From: Neocallimastix lanati (nom. inval.)
Lineage: Eukaryota > Neocallimastigomycota > Neocallimastigomycetes > Neocallimastigales > Neocallimastigaceae
NCBI GenBank assembly: GCA_016946835.1
Contig: JACVTC010000002.1
Coordinates: forward strand, 646,001 to 710,000
Direction of reading: 5' to 3'
Length of the DNA stretch: 64,000 nucleotides
Positions 24,372-43,679 of the stretch are shown in pieces. Position 1 is the first letter of the stretch; every line of letters begins with the position of its first letter. A program made the position numbers and the translations under genes. The notes under the pieces were generated by a model. That model did not search any database. It was not told the DNA's origin and saw only the letters and a list, made by a program, of their open reading frames with translations.

Positions 24372-27300
24372 AACATATATATATATATATAATTTCATTT
24401 TCTTTTTTTCTTTTTTTTATTTAGTATTTTTTCTTTTTTATTTTTATAATATATTAATGCCATAGTTTTTATTTTTACTTTATTTTTTCTTTAATATTAT
24501 TATTTTTTTCTTTTTTAAATTATTATATTATCATTATTATTTCAATATAATTATATTATAAGCATTATTTTTTTTTTATAGTTATTGTTACTATAGTTAT
24601 TTACTATTTAATATACAAATATATTAATAATATTTTAACTAAACTTTTTTTTTTTTTTTTTTATCTAATGAATTATAATTTTGTTTAGTCTTTGATCATC
24701 ACATATTATTTATATTATTTATATTAATTAATAATAATAATAATAATAATAAATATATATATATGTATTATATGTATTAAAGAGTAAATAAATCTTTTAA
24801 ATTATTCAAATTCATTATTATTTTTATTCATATTATATATATTATAGTATATAAATATATAACATATATAATATATAAATATAAAGGGTATACAAATATT
24901 TATATATACATATATATATATTTTATCCCATAATAAAAAAAAAAAAACTTTATTAAGAATTATTTTATAATAAAATAAAATAATATAAAATAATTAAAAA
25001 ATAAATAAATAAATAGAAAAAAAAAAACTTTTAAAAAAAAAATATTCATATATTTATCATATAATGAATAAATATATATTTGATAATCAAGTCCATTGTT
25101 TATTATTAATTACATTGTCTAATTCAATCATATATATATATATATATATTTTGTAATATATGCCATTCTCTCTCTATTCAAATACTTTTATATAATCATA
25201 AAATTAAAATCAAAAATCAAAAATCAATTTATAATAGATATATGTATATTAATAAAAATAAAATAAAATAAAATAAAATAGAAAAAAAAAAAAAAAAAAA
25301 AATAAAATTTAAATCAATTTAAAGTTATTTTATAAGGAAAGTTAAAATAAAGCATTATATTAAAATATATGGAATATAATAATTAAATATGTTGAATAAT
25401 AAATAAATAAATAAATAAGGAGATGCAATCATTAATCAATTTTTTTTTTTTTCTTTTCATTAATAAAATTATTTTTATTAAATAATTTCAAAAAAAAAAA
25501 AAAATAAATATTATATATATATATATATATTAATAATTATTTTTTTAAACTTTTAAAAATAAGTCAATAATATTGATTTAAAACTTTTTTTTTTTTTTTT
25601 ATTTGGAATGAATGAACTTTTTTAAGTAAAAATTTTCCTTTTTTCCTTTTTTCCTTTCCTTCCAACCACTCAAATTTTAGTTAAATTTTTGTGTAACATT
25701 AAAGTTGGGGAAAAATTAAAAATAAAAAATAAATATTTAAAAAAAAAATTTAAAAAATTTTTCTGTTTTCTATTATCAAATTTTATATAATAATAATTCT
25801 TAACATTCTTTGGATTTTTTTTATTTTTTTTTTTAAAATTTTTTTTTCTCTTTTTTATAATGAATAGATCAACTCTAATCCATATTTATTATTATAAAGA
25901 ATAAAAAGAAATAAAAAATAAAAATAAAAAAATGAAAATAAAAAATAAAAATAAAAAAATAAAAATAAAAAATAATGAATTTAAATTGAATCATTTAACA
26001 AATAATTAAAATTTTTTTTTTTAATATTATTAATAATAATAAAATAATTGTCAAAGTTCAAAAAAGTCACCACAAAAAATTGATAATAAGTTATTATATT
26101 TATATTTTATTTTATTTTTTTTTTTTTTTAAATAAAAGACTTTTTCTTATTAGTTAATTTTTATGTTTAGAAAAATTAAAATTAAAATTAAAAATAATTG
26201 AATAACTAATAACTAATAAATAATAAATAATTAAATAATTAAATAATAAATAATAAATAATTAAATAATAAATAATAAATAATTAAATAATTAAATAATA
26301 AATAATTAAATAATTAAATAATAAATAATTAAATAATAAATAATAAATAATAAATAATAAATAATAAATAATAAATAATAAATAATAAATAAATAAATAA
26401 ATAAATAAATAATAAATAATAAATAAATAAATAAATAAATAATTAATTAATTATTTAATATATACATTTGTATAATAAATTAAATTTATTTTATTTCTTT
26501 TAGTTTCGTTTTGTGGAATAAAAATTTAAACAAGTAGATTTAAAGTTTAATAAATTATATATATATAAAATATACAATATATGAATTATAAATATGTATA
26601 AATATTATGAAATATGAATAATTATATTTAAGTCATTTTAATTATTATTTTTTTTTTCTAAAATGAATCACATATATATAATATATAATATTGAAAATAT
26701 AGATAGTTTAAAAAATATATAATCATAATATTAAATATGTGATATATTTTATATATAAATACCACAAAAAAAAAGTGGATTTTATTTTTTATTGTTCATA
26801 TCATTTCATTTTTTGTTCTTTTTTTTTATATTATATATATATTTATATATGTTATTTTTTATACTTGATTATATTTGATATAGACTTAAATAATATTAGA
26901 ATCTTTTTTTTTCTTTTTCTATTTTTTTACTTTTTTCTTTTTTTTTTTTTCTTTTTTTTCTTTTTTTTTTTTTTTTTTTTTTTTGAATATTAAATAATTA
27001 GAAAATTTAAATAATTAAAGAAGGTATTTCCATATAAAATGTTTATTAAATATTAAATTAAATATTAAATTAAATATTAAATAATTAAATAATTAAATAA
27101 TTAAATAATTAAATAATTAAATAATTAAATATTAAATATTAAATAATTAAATAATTAAATAATTTAATAATTAAATAATTAATTATTAAAGAGTAGAATA
27201 ATATTAATATCTTCATATTATTTTCTATAATTAAATATTCTATAATTAATATATATATATATTTTTTTCGAATTTTCAGTTATTGTTTTTAATATTAAAA

Positions 27301-28381
27301 TATTAAATAGTGACATTCTTTTATAAAAAAAAAAAAAAATAAAAAAATAAATAAATAATAAATAAATAAATAAATAATCAATAATCAATAAATAAATAAA
27401 TAATAAATAAATAAAATGAAATAAAATGTTAATGTTGATTTAAAATGAATTATTTCTCTCCCTTATAATTAAAAAAAAAAAAAAAAGAAAAAACAAAAGA
27501 ATATAAAAATAAAATAAATATAAAAATTACTTTAATAAAATATAATTAAAAAAAAAAAAAAAAAAGCGGAAATCATTAAATTAAAAAATTAACAAAATAT
27601 CTTTAAAACTTTGTTAACAAATATAAAAGCAATAGTTTTAAATTTATATTTATTGTTTTTTATATTAATTATATGTATATATAAATATATTTCATGAATA
27701 AATTGTTTATTTGTTTTATATCATTTTCGTTAACTTTTTATATATATATTATACTCTATTACGTTTTATGTATATATATTTAATTTTATTTATATAAAAT
27801 ATATAATTTATTAATACAGAAATATTTATATATAATAATTTTGAAAAAATCAAAGCAATTCTTATCTTATTAAAATTATAATATGACTAATACGTTTTTA
27901 TAAATAATATACCTAAAAAAAAAAAAAAAAGAAGAAAAATTGAATATAAATTAAATTAATAAATTTTAAATGATAAAAATATTATGGAAAATATTTTAAA
28001 AGAAAAAAATTCGTTAAATATCATATATTTTAAATAAGAATAAAAGTATTATATAAATATATATGTTTTATATAAAAATTCAAATTTCATATAAATAAGC
28101 CAATATAATTAAAAAAAATAATAATAATAAAAATAAAATTTCTTGAATTTTTCATTATTTAATTCATTGATTGTGTAAATCACATTTAAAATTTGAGGTC
28201 TACTTTATATGAATATTATTGCTATTTTTATTTTTATATTATTTTTTTTTTGTATAAATAATATAGTAAATTACATAAATAAAAACAACAACGATACTAT
28301 TAACATTAATTAATAATAATAATAATAATAATATAATAATAATAATAATAATAATAATAACTGTATAGTAAATTTTTAATT
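22555..28381. other. 5.8-kb simple-sequence desert
   Basis: No gene, RNA or element recognised. It is a mosaic of poly-A and poly-T runs, TA stretches (23880-23960), AAAT/AATA repeats (22625-22720, 27350-27420), AAATAATT arrays (26195-26455, 27055-27185) and a TTC/T run near 26930-26985. A pyrimidine patch at 24065-24115 and a short mixed-composition patch (24128-24195) stand out but carry no readable protein. Confidence 0.6.
28320..28361. repeat. AAT microsatellite in 5' leader of ankyrin gene
   Basis: About 14 AAT units with one ATAAT break, ending 20 bp before the ATG of the 1516-aa gene. Confidence 0.8.
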
Positions 28382-31300
28382 ATGGCAACACCAGAAGAGA
28401 AAAAAAAAGCTGTAATTGATTTAATAAATCAATACAATAAGGATAATACTTTCAATATTAATGACTTGGAAAATTTTATTCAAAAACAAAAAATTAATTT
28501 AAAAGAATTAAATAATGAAAATTTTGATTTTTTAATATATACCATCGATAATGGCATCGATAATTCTTATGAAACAATAAAACTAATCAATTACATTATT
28601 AATCAGTGTCAATATGATACCTTAAATTATACCATTCACTATCATAATATTTTTGGTAAATATTGTTCAAGTGAAGTGCCATTATTCTCTGCCATCGCTA
28701 GAAATAAGTTTAAAATTGCTAATTTATTAATGAAAAATAAGGCAGATATTAACTATGTTATTCATGGCTTTAAATATAATGATATGGATATCTTACAGTA
28801 CTTACTTCATTTCGACGAAAATTATTACTATTTTAATAATGAAAATTTAAAATTTATCTTAGAAAAAGGTTTTCATATTAAAGGAATTACCACCAATTTA
28901 ATATATAAATTGGTCAATGATAATAAGAGTGACTTATTGGGAACAATATTCAAACATTATCTGTATGATAATAATTTCATTTTAAAACTTTTATCCCACT
29001 ATAAAAATAAAATCGTAGTGTCCTCTTCTCAACTCCGTAGAATTATTTCCAATGAGAAGAATAGAATTCCAATCACAGATTCAATGTATGAAAATGGAAC
29101 CCAAAGAAAATCTTATAATGCTATCAGTGTTCTCTTGGATTATGATGGTAACGATTATGCTGTCATACGTCAACGTATTCATGATAATAAGATATTAGAA
29201 AAGGCCATCGGTCTCTACAGTAATCAGTTTATTAGGAAAACCAATTATGATCTAATAAAAAAAATTTTATATCATGATGCCTTTTCCTTCAAAAATATTA
29301 ATATTGATAAAATATTATTGGGCGCTAGTCAAACTGATCGAGCGGATGTCATGAAACTTTTAATCGATATTCTTCTTCATCATAAATCGTTAAATTTTAA
29401 AACTGTTAATTTTGAACGTATTTTAATAGAAGCTGGTAAATCCGATAACACGGAAATCATGCATTTAGTTCTCCATACCTTGTTTCAATATCGCGAAACA
29501 AAATCCTCTTCTGAGAAGGATGTTCTTCAGGGTTTAAATTTTGAAAAAATATTGTTGGAAACGAGTAAGACGGAAAGTCTTGAAGCCATGCAACTCCTTT
29601 TAAATATCGTTCTCAGGGGTCCCGATTCCTTCTTCAACGGCAGTAATGATGCTCATCGAAGTAGAGGTAGTTTCAGTTTTGGTTTTAATCGTAGAAATAT
29701 TTCAAAAAAACTGAATACCTCCCTCTTGAAAACTTATGATACCAGTTATCTAGCTTTAATATTAAATGTCATCATAAAAATTGGGGATTTAGTCCTCCTA
29801 AAGCAATTGATAGAAAAATCTAAAATTAAATCGGTGATCGATATTAATGCTAAGGATCGTAATCATAAATGTCCCATCTTTACTGCATATAATGACTATG
29901 CTAAAAAATATTATGATAATTATGGTAATCATTATAATGCCAGTAAAGATACTGAAATTATTGACTATCTCTTGAAACATGGAGCAGAACCTAATGTAAA
30001 GGATAGTCATGGTTCTTCTCTCTTAAGCCTAGCCATTAAAGAAAAAATGTATCGACCGCTTCAATGTCTCTTGAAACAAAAGAATCTTATTCTTGGGGAA
30101 GAAGCGGAAGAAGATTCCCCCTTAGTACTTGCTATTTTCAATAATCAAAAATCTTTGATTAAATCTATTCTGAAAAAGGAGATGAAAAAAAAGGAAATGA
30201 AAAAGAAGGATCAAACGGACGCAGATGCTGGAAACCCAATGACTGTCTCACCAAAACTTGAACTTGATCAAACTAAAAATTCTAATCAACTCTATCCTCA
30301 TGAAATAAATGTAGAAATAAATACGGAAATAAATACTCATATCAATACAGAAATTAATACAGAGACAAATACAGAGATAAATATGGAAATAATAAATACA
30401 GAGATAAAAAATGAAATGAATACCGATGTAGGTTTGAAACTAGAGACAGCTATCATGAAATCAAGTCCTAGTTCTAATTCTAGTTCTAATCCTAGTTCTA
30501 CTACAAGAGGAATACAACCTATTTCGAATACAGAAATGTGTAGAGAAATGAAAATGAATTCTAATGCCGTTTTGAATGCTGAAATGAATTCAGATATTAT
30601 GGATAATATGGGAACTGATGTAGATGAAGAGAGAACTTCAGATCAAAATAAATCCGAAATCAATGATCCCAATTCTTCCTCTAAAATTAAAAAGAATTTA
30701 TCTACTGCTTCTTCTACTTCTATTTCTGCTTCTGTTTCTAATGTTGTTTCTTCCCCAGAAGATATTTTTTTCAATTTTGGACTTGCCAAATGTGGATTTA
30801 CTCCATTGACTGTTGCCTATTTATTAAATCGTCAAGAAATTTTCCGTACTATGTTACCTTATGTTGATATTAATGAAAAGGATAAATTTGGAAATACAAT
30901 TCTTTTGTATGCCCTTCTCAAAGAGGATTATAAAACTACTAACTATTTAATTCAACATCATGCTCAAGTTAATATGGATGGAGAATCAGATTCTGCTTTA
31001 GATATTGCCATCGCTATTCAAAATAAAAAATTATTCTTTGCCCTGTTGGAAAGTCCCACCATACGGTTGAACCAACCTAATGATTATGATGAAACTCCAT
31101 TAATTACCATTATTAAAAATCATCAATTTTCATTGGAAGATAAAGTAGAAATGATTGAAGGTTTAATTCAACGAGGTGCTAAAATTAATCCAGGAGTTAT
31201 GGAGGAGGAAGAAAAAGAAAAGGGAAATAGGAATAGGAATAGGAATAGTAATGGAAATGGGGATGAAAATAGAAATGAAAATGAAAATGAAAATGAAAAT

Positions 31301-31993
31301 GAAAATGAAGAGGATATGGAAGAGGATACAAATTCATATAAATCTTATCGAAATATTAGATCTCCTTTAATTTATGCTGTTCTGGAGGATGCCTTACCAA
31401 TTGTTGCTCTCTTACTTGACCATGGAGCGGATATTCATGTTATAGATGAGGATGGAGATACTCCTCTACTTTGTGCCATTCAAAATGATTCCATTCCTAT
31501 GGTAAAATTATTATTAGATCATCAAGCAAGTTTATTGTTATCGTCATCATCGTCATCATCGTCATCATCGTCATTATTGATGCCGTTATCATCATCATCC
31601 TTATCATCCTTTGATGATCTTACCTATTCTCCTTTACGTTATGCCATTGATCGAAAATCGTTATCGATGGTGAAGTTATTAATGGAATATGAAAATAAAT
31701 TAAAAGAAATTGAATATAAAAAATTTGAAAATGAGAATAAAAATAATAAAAATAATAAAAATAATAAAAATAAAATTAAGGCTAAAAAGGAGGAAGAAGA
31801 AGTAGAAGAAGTGAAAGAAGAACATCAAAAATATTTACCAATATGCATAAATCCTGTTAGTGGAAGTGGAAGTAGAATAGAAAGAAAAAATAAAAATGAA
31901 AATAAAAATGAAAATGAAAATGAAAATGAAAATGAAAATGAAAATGAAAATGAAAATGAAAATGAAAATGAATATCAGAATTATCATCATATA

Positions 31994-32072
<79 letters not shown>

Positions 32073-32932
32073 TTAGTAATAGTAGTGGTGATAGTAGTAG
32101 TGGACAATCTAGTCCTGTTCGTCACTATCGTTATATTAATAATCATCAAGAAATTGTAGATATAGATGATATCCTAAATCGTGATAGTGATAGTGATAAT
32201 GATAGTAATGGTAGTGATAGTAATATGAGTAATCGTCGTAGTAATAACAATAATAGTTATGGTAGTAGAGGTAGAAGTAGAAATGATAGTAGTAATAATC
32301 ATAGTGAGATTCATTATGGTCATCATTCATGGAATGATCCTGCCTTTGGTCATAATGAACCTTTTATTAATGCTACTACAACTACAACTACGACAACCAC
32401 TTCTTCTTCTTCTTCTTCTTCTTCATTTTCATCTTCAGGTAGAAATAATTCAATTTTAAAGTATGCTATTCAATCAGGCAATGTTGAAATTGTAAGATAT
32501 TTAATGGAACATCAATCAGATATTGATATAAATGATAAGCAAGATTACTATGAATTTATTGAAGCATTAGGGAAGGAAGAACAGGGTAAATCAACGGAAC
32601 TCCTCTTTCAATCCCTTAAAAAATATCATGTCAAAATTTTTAATGGGGATCGAATTCGAGAAATCATTATTGATAATCGACTGGATCTCCTAAAAATTTT
32701 AGTTCATCATCATATGGACCTGAATTTACGAGATTCTCATGGTGATACGCCATTAGCGAATGCCATCAAGTATGGTCGGAAATCTATGGTGAACTACCTC
32801 TTGGAATGTGGTGCCAGTCTCGACAGCGTTAATGACGAAGGTGAAAGTCCTGCCATTCTTAATCGAACCCATAATTATAAGTATAATCGAACTGTCTATG
32901 ATAAAATTAAACGAATTATAAAATTTCATTAA
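28382..32932 (+). CDS. Giant ankyrin-repeat protein with homopolymeric linkers, intronless
   Basis: 1516-aa single-exon ORF. Residues 1-90 are helical (NFDFLIYTIDNGI). Ankyrin-like units occupy ~95-620 in diverged form and ~790-900, ~995-1050, ~1080-1105 and 1360-1510 in clearer form (RSPLIYAVLEDALPIVALLL, GDTPLLCAIQNDSIPMVKLL, GDTPLANAIKYGRKSMVNYL). Between them lie low-complexity insertions: an EIN/TEIN repeat (~640-690), EN repeats, Ser runs, a ~28-residue Asn run (AAT codons at ~31994-32072) and Thr/Ser runs near residue 1340. The linkers fall between ankyrin units, not inside them, so the fold should survive. No membrane or catalytic domain. Likely a protein-binding scaffold; partner unknown. 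It shares architecture with the gene at 18.7 kb, suggesting one expanded family in this genome. Confidence 0.9.
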
Positions 32933-33052
32933 TTTTAACTTATTAAAAAATAAAAAAAAAAATAAAAAAAGGATTTAAAAAAAAAAAAAAAAAAAAGAAG
33001 GTTTTTAAGAAAAAAAAAAATAATAATAATAAATTTATTATTATTATTACTA

Positions 33053-33116
<64 letters not shown>

Positions 33117-33243
33117 TTTATTTTATTTTATTTTATTTTATTTTTATTATTATATCTTCATTTAGTAATTTAAGGTTCTATTATAAATACTTTTTTTTTT
33201 TTTTTTTAAGTCTTATCTCTTTAAAAAATAATTTATTTGTAAA

Positions 33244-33289
<46 letters not shown>

Positions 33290-33557
33290 ATTATATAATC
33301 ATAATCATCTTAATAATTTAATAATAATAATGATAAGTTTTGGAAAAAAAAAAAAAATATATAATATTGATATCCCATATTTTTTTTTTTAAAAAAAAAA
33401 AAAAATAAAATAAAAAATAAAAAAAAAAAAAATAACTGATTTTATATAAAATATTTAATAATGAAAACATTTAAGAACTTGTTATTAATACAACATTAGT
33501 AATTTATTGATGACAACTACTATATATATAACAATTTATTATTATTATTATTATTAT

Positions 33558-33609
<52 letters not shown>

Positions 33610-33642
33610 CTAATTAATTACAATTTTATTTTTTAATTTTTT

Positions 33643-33677
<35 letters not shown>

Positions 33678-34253
33678 TTTATTTTATTTTTTTTTTTATT
33701 TTATTTTATTTTATTTCTAATGGTTAAAACATATATATATATATATATATATAAGGACTTAAAACACTTTTCTTTATATACAGTTATTACCAAGAAAAAA
33801 AAAAAAAAATTTCAATGATAGCAATACATTAATAATACAAGTTTAAATGAAAATAAATCTTTAAAAAAAAAAAAAAAAGTTTAGATTATTTAAAAGAGAT
33901 GGATAAGATGTATCTAATGAATCCATTAATGTTTGAGATAAAAAATAAAAAACAAAAACAAATAATATAGATATTTCATGTTTAAAAAAAAAATAAAATA
34001 AAATAAAATAAAATAAAAATTTCAATATTACCATCAAGGTTTAAACAAGGTTTAAATGAAATAAATCTTATTGAATAAGATATAAATGCCGTTAATGAAT
34101 TTATTAAACAAAAAAAAAAAAAATATATTTTCATTATTATTAAAAATTTTTTTATATATTTAAATAGTGGATTTGATATTAATTGATATTGATATCATAT
34201 ATATATGTTATATATATATAATATTATTTTTTTATTTTTTTATTTATTTATTT

Positions 34254-34289
<36 letters not shown>

Positions 34290-34316
34290 TATAATATTTA
34301 TTTTTATTTTATTTTA

Positions 34317-34371
<55 letters not shown>

Positions 34372-34555
34372 TACTTTTTTCTTTTTTCTTTTTCTTTTTC
34401 TTTTTTCTTTTTCTTTTTCTATTTTAATTTTTATTTTATTTTTACTTATTTATTTTTATTTTTATTTTATCCTTTCTAAATTATTGTTATTGCCCTTTAT
34501 TGCTATTACTATTATTTTCATTTTATTTTATTTTTTATTCTTATTTCTTTCTATC

Positions 34556-34598
<43 letters not shown>

Positions 34599-35122
34599 AG
34601 TTTCTTTAAAATTTATTCCTTTAATTATTATTATTATTTTATTGATTTAATTTATGTTTGTTATTAATATTATTAATTTTTGTTTTTTATTATTTATTCA
34701 TATTAGTTTTCATTATTCTTTATTATATTTTAATTATTATTATTATTATTTGATATATAAAAATTAAATTTATTTATTTATCATCTCATGTTTTCTTTCA
34801 TTGTGATATATTTTTGTTTTTAAAAATAGATTTTTTTTTTTAATCAATTGTCTCTATAATTATAATGTATATATATATATATATTTATTGAATAATTAAA
34901 AGAAACAAGATTTTAAGAAAGTCTTATACTATTGTGAATTAAAATAATAATAATAATAATAATATATAAATAAATAAAATATATAACCTAATAGTTTATG
35001 TATATATTTGAAAATAATAATAATAATTTAAAAATAAAAATAAATAAAATTAATAAAATTATATAATGAAAAAAAAAAAAAAATAATGACTTATTTGTAT
35101 TCTATTGATTATTAATTATTAA

Positions 35123-35156
<34 letters not shown>

Positions 35157-35220
35157 TAAATATATTGTAGTAAATTGAATTTTTATGATTATAATTAATA
35201 GTTTATTATTATGAATTGGA
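32933..35220. other. Gene-free spacer of homopolymers
   Basis: No gene seen. Poly-T runs at 33076-33114, 33561-33604, 33648-33675 and 34320-34365, a poly-A run at 33258-33288, ATT microsatellites at 34561-34598 and 35127-35155, and a TTTA run at 34240-34290. The 86-aa plus-strand ORF at 34167 is poly-Phe/Tyr/Leu and an artefact. Confidence 0.6.
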
Positions 35221-40150
<4,930 letters not shown>

Positions 40151-40502
40151 TATGATATATTTAATAAAATAAAAATTAAAATTTATATTATTTTTTAATT
40201 CTATCTATTATCTTATTTTCTTTTTTAGATTTCTTTTTTTTTTTTTTTTTTTTTCCTTTAAGTTGAATTTGAAATTATTTATATAAATATAATATTATAT
40301 AATATGAATAAAAATAATATTAGAATGAATAAATAAATGAGTATAAAACAAATTATATATATTACTAAATATATATGAATTATAATAATAAATAAATAAT
40401 ATATAATCAGTTTCCATATATATTAAACAATTTTCTTATTCGTTTATTTTTTTAAAACTTGAATTATAAATATTAATTATATAATTAATATTTATAATTA
40501 TA

Positions 40503-40533
<31 letters not shown>

Positions 40534-42574
40534 TTTGTTCCTTTTTTGTTTTTTTATTTTTGTTTAGTTGTTTTTACTGTTGTTTTTATATGTTTATTTT
40601 AATTATATTGATGTTCTTTTTTATTTTTATTTTTATTTTATTTTATTTTATTTTTTTTTTTTTTTTTTTGATATTTTATGATTAATTAATTTAAAAATAT
40701 ATAACAAATAAATAAATAATTTAAAATTATTTTTACTTTATATATAGAATATTCTTTATGAAAGAAAGAAAAAAAAAATACGTTTATTTTATTATTTTCC
40801 TTTTTTACTTAATAAAAAAGAAAAATAAAAATCCAATTAATAAAAAAAAAGAAAAAAGCTACTTCTAAATAATATTTTTGATAAAAAAAATTAAAGAAAA
40901 TATGAAAATTAATTATTATATAGATTTAAAAATAAAAAAGAAAAATCAATGATTAATATTAAAATTAATAATTAATATTAATTAATATTAAATATTAAAT
41001 ATATTTTGATAAAAAAAAAAAATTTTTTTTTGTATTTTATACTTAAATATTAAAAATTAAATTTATTAATAAAAAATATTTTTAATATATATAAATTTTA
41101 GATAAAAAGGTTTTTAATGATTTATAATATTCATTATAAAATAATAAAATAATTATAATAAAATATAAACTGATTATAACTAAATATAGTTAAATAAAAT
41201 AAATAATAAACATTATAAAATAATAATAATAATAATATATTAATAAATATTAATTATTTTAAATCCTTTTTTTTTTTTTTTTTTTTTTTTATTTCTTGCA
41301 AGTTTAAATAATAAAAATAATAAATTAATTTTTCAAATATTTCAATATAAATTACTCAAATATTTTAACCTTGACGGTTTAAAATTCTATTCTTATGCTC
41401 ATGATACAGTTTTAATTTTTTATAAATTTCAAAAAACATATACCAAATTATATAATGAAAAAAGTAAAATATGATAATAATAATTATGATTAGTAATTAA
41501 TTATTCTAATTTAAAAAAAATGGTAAAAAATGTGGTATTTAAATTATATTTAAATTTTAATGTTATAAAACATTATATATTTAAAATAAATTTTATGTTA
41601 TATGATATATGACTTTTCACTTTTAATGATTAAAAAAAATTATGAATAATATAAAATATTGTAAAATTTATTATAATCAATGTAAGCTATTCTTGTATTT
41701 AAAGAAGCATACGAATCGTATTCTTTTATAATTCTGGTCTTTTTTTTTTTTTTTTTTTTTGATTTTCATTTTTGTTCATGATATATATAAAATAATTTTA
41801 ATATATATTTTTATAATAAACTTTATTTAATATAATTTTAGAATATGACAATGAATTGCATATATTAAATGTACATTTTTATATACATAACTTTAATTTT
41901 AATTGATTTCGTATTACCTTATAATCCAATAAATTTTAAACAGCTAAAGATTTATAGGTAAAAATTATAATTAATAATGATTATAAAATTTTAAATAATA
42001 ATTATTGCGTTTTAAATAATAATTATCAATTTATTAATAATAATGAAAAGTAAATAAATATTACTATATAAAAAAAATATTTCATTAAATAAAAATGTTT
42101 AATAATAATATTTTTATATATAAAAACAAAATTTTTTTTAATATTTTAATTATTAAAATAATTAACTTTTTATATATATATTAAAAGATTTGGTAAATAA
42201 TACATCAAATATAATATACATAATGTATTAAAATAATGTATCAGTATTCTATTTAACTCTATTAATTAATATAAGGAATTATTCTTTTATATAATAATTT
42301 ATAATTTATTATATTATTATTTATATATTATTTATTATTATTATTATTAATTATTTATTATTTATTATTTATTATTTATAATTTATTATTTATTATTTAT
42401 TATTTATTATTTATTATTTATTATTTATTATTTATTATTTATTATTTATTATTTATTATTTATTATTTATTATTTATTATTTATTATTTATTATTTTATT
42501 ATTTATTATTTGATTATTTGATTATTTGATTATTTATTTATTAATAAATGCTCTTTTCATTATTTATTATTTAT
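40151..42574. other. Gene-free AT-rich region upstream of SEC23
   Basis: Contains the SEC23 promoter side (minus strand, from 40151 upward), rich in poly-T (40236-40253, 40511-40536, 41269-41291). No ORF of interest. A TTATTTA heptamer array occupies 42355-42500 and ends in one unit of the AATA(A)ATGCTCTTTTC minisatellite at about 42538-42565. Confidence 0.55.
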
Positions 42575-43258
42575 TATTAATAATATTATTGTTAAGAATT
42601 ATTTTAATATTGTTTTGTTTTAGAAGAATATCTTAAGACTATCAAAAGACTAATTTATGATATTCTAAATTATAAAAACTATTATAAAAATCTAATTATT
42701 ATAATAAAAATAATTTTTACAACACTATATATTAGAAGAGAAAGTCAAAATTTCCAAAGTAAAACTAAAAATTAGTTGCAACTTTAATTTATAAAATCTT
42801 CCTTATATCTTCTTTACATGAAGAACTAGAGCGATTCTGAGTACATTTTTAGAAAGTATTCTAAATAAACGATACAATGGTATTAAAATCATACTCTTAA
42901 CTTGAATATTAAAATAGTAATGATCATTTGAAAATGTGCACTGATTTCTATCAAACAACAGATACAATTAATTAATAATTTTTATGACTCAAGATTATTC
43001 CAGAATAGTAAATATTATTTATATAAAATTTAAATAATTTTATATAAATAATATTTACTATTCAGGAATAATCTTAAGAACTCTAATTCATTTCATATAA
43101 TAAGAAAAATTGTTTTTATTATAATAATTACTTATATTTATATTTTTATAATAATTTTTATATTTAAGAATATCTTAAATTAGTCTTTTGATAGTCTTAA
43201 GATATTCTTCTAAAATAAAACAATATTAAAATAATTTTTAACAATAATATTATTAATA
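42575..43258. mobile_element. 684-bp foldback element with ~150-bp inverted arms
   Basis: The left arm 42575-~42722 (TATTAATAATATTATTGTTA onward, including AAGAATATCTTAAGACTATC) is nearly the reverse complement of ~43098-43258. The centre is single-copy and noncoding, but carries its own 85-bp near-perfect palindrome at 42991-43075 (arms AAGATTATTCCAGAATAGTA and its complement). No transposase frame. Best described as a non-autonomous foldback/MITE-type element. Confidence 0.8.
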
Positions 43259-43679
43259 TAAATATTTATATAATTAGTTTTAGTCATAATAAATATTACT
43301 ATTAATTTAGTATTAGAATATATAGTTTTATTTAAAAGTCATCAATATTAAAAATTTAATATTAAATTAAATAACAAATATTAATTATTATCTAATTAAT
43401 TATGATCTTTAATAATTAATAAATATATATTCTAATAAAATTAATTAAAAAGTTTTCTTAAAAATAAATAATAAATTTTTATAATAAAACGTATTGTGTT
43501 TCGTATAGATTAATAAATAATAATCATTAGTTCGATTATATTTTTAATATTAAATAAAATTTTTAAAAGGATTAAAAAATTTTTATTGGAAAAGTATTTA
43601 AATTAGTTTTTTATCTAACCTTTAACTTAAAGATTATAATTACACGTGCTGTGTTAACCTAGTAATCTTAATTGGGAAT
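43259..43679. repeat. LTR-like segment, partner of 48980-49290
   Basis: 43400-43640 shares with 49020-49270, in the same orientation, the series TATATTCTAATAAAATTAAT, TTGTGTTTCGTAT, ATTAATAAATAATAATC and TCTAACCTTTAAC. The identity is broken but collinear. Both copies lie beside copia relics, so they are probably LTR remains; the element ends are not resolved. Confidence 0.5.

Noticed and set aside
26739-26993. 84-aa poly-Phe/Tyr ORF
   Set aside because: Pure T-rich low complexity without coding features. Same for 34167-34427, 23771-23962 and 2886-3110.
31835-32149. 104-aa minus-strand poly-Ile/Phe ORF
   Set aside because: Complement of Asn and Glu-Asn repeats in the 1516-aa ankyrin gene. 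Same for 20350-20628 in the 1270-aa gene.
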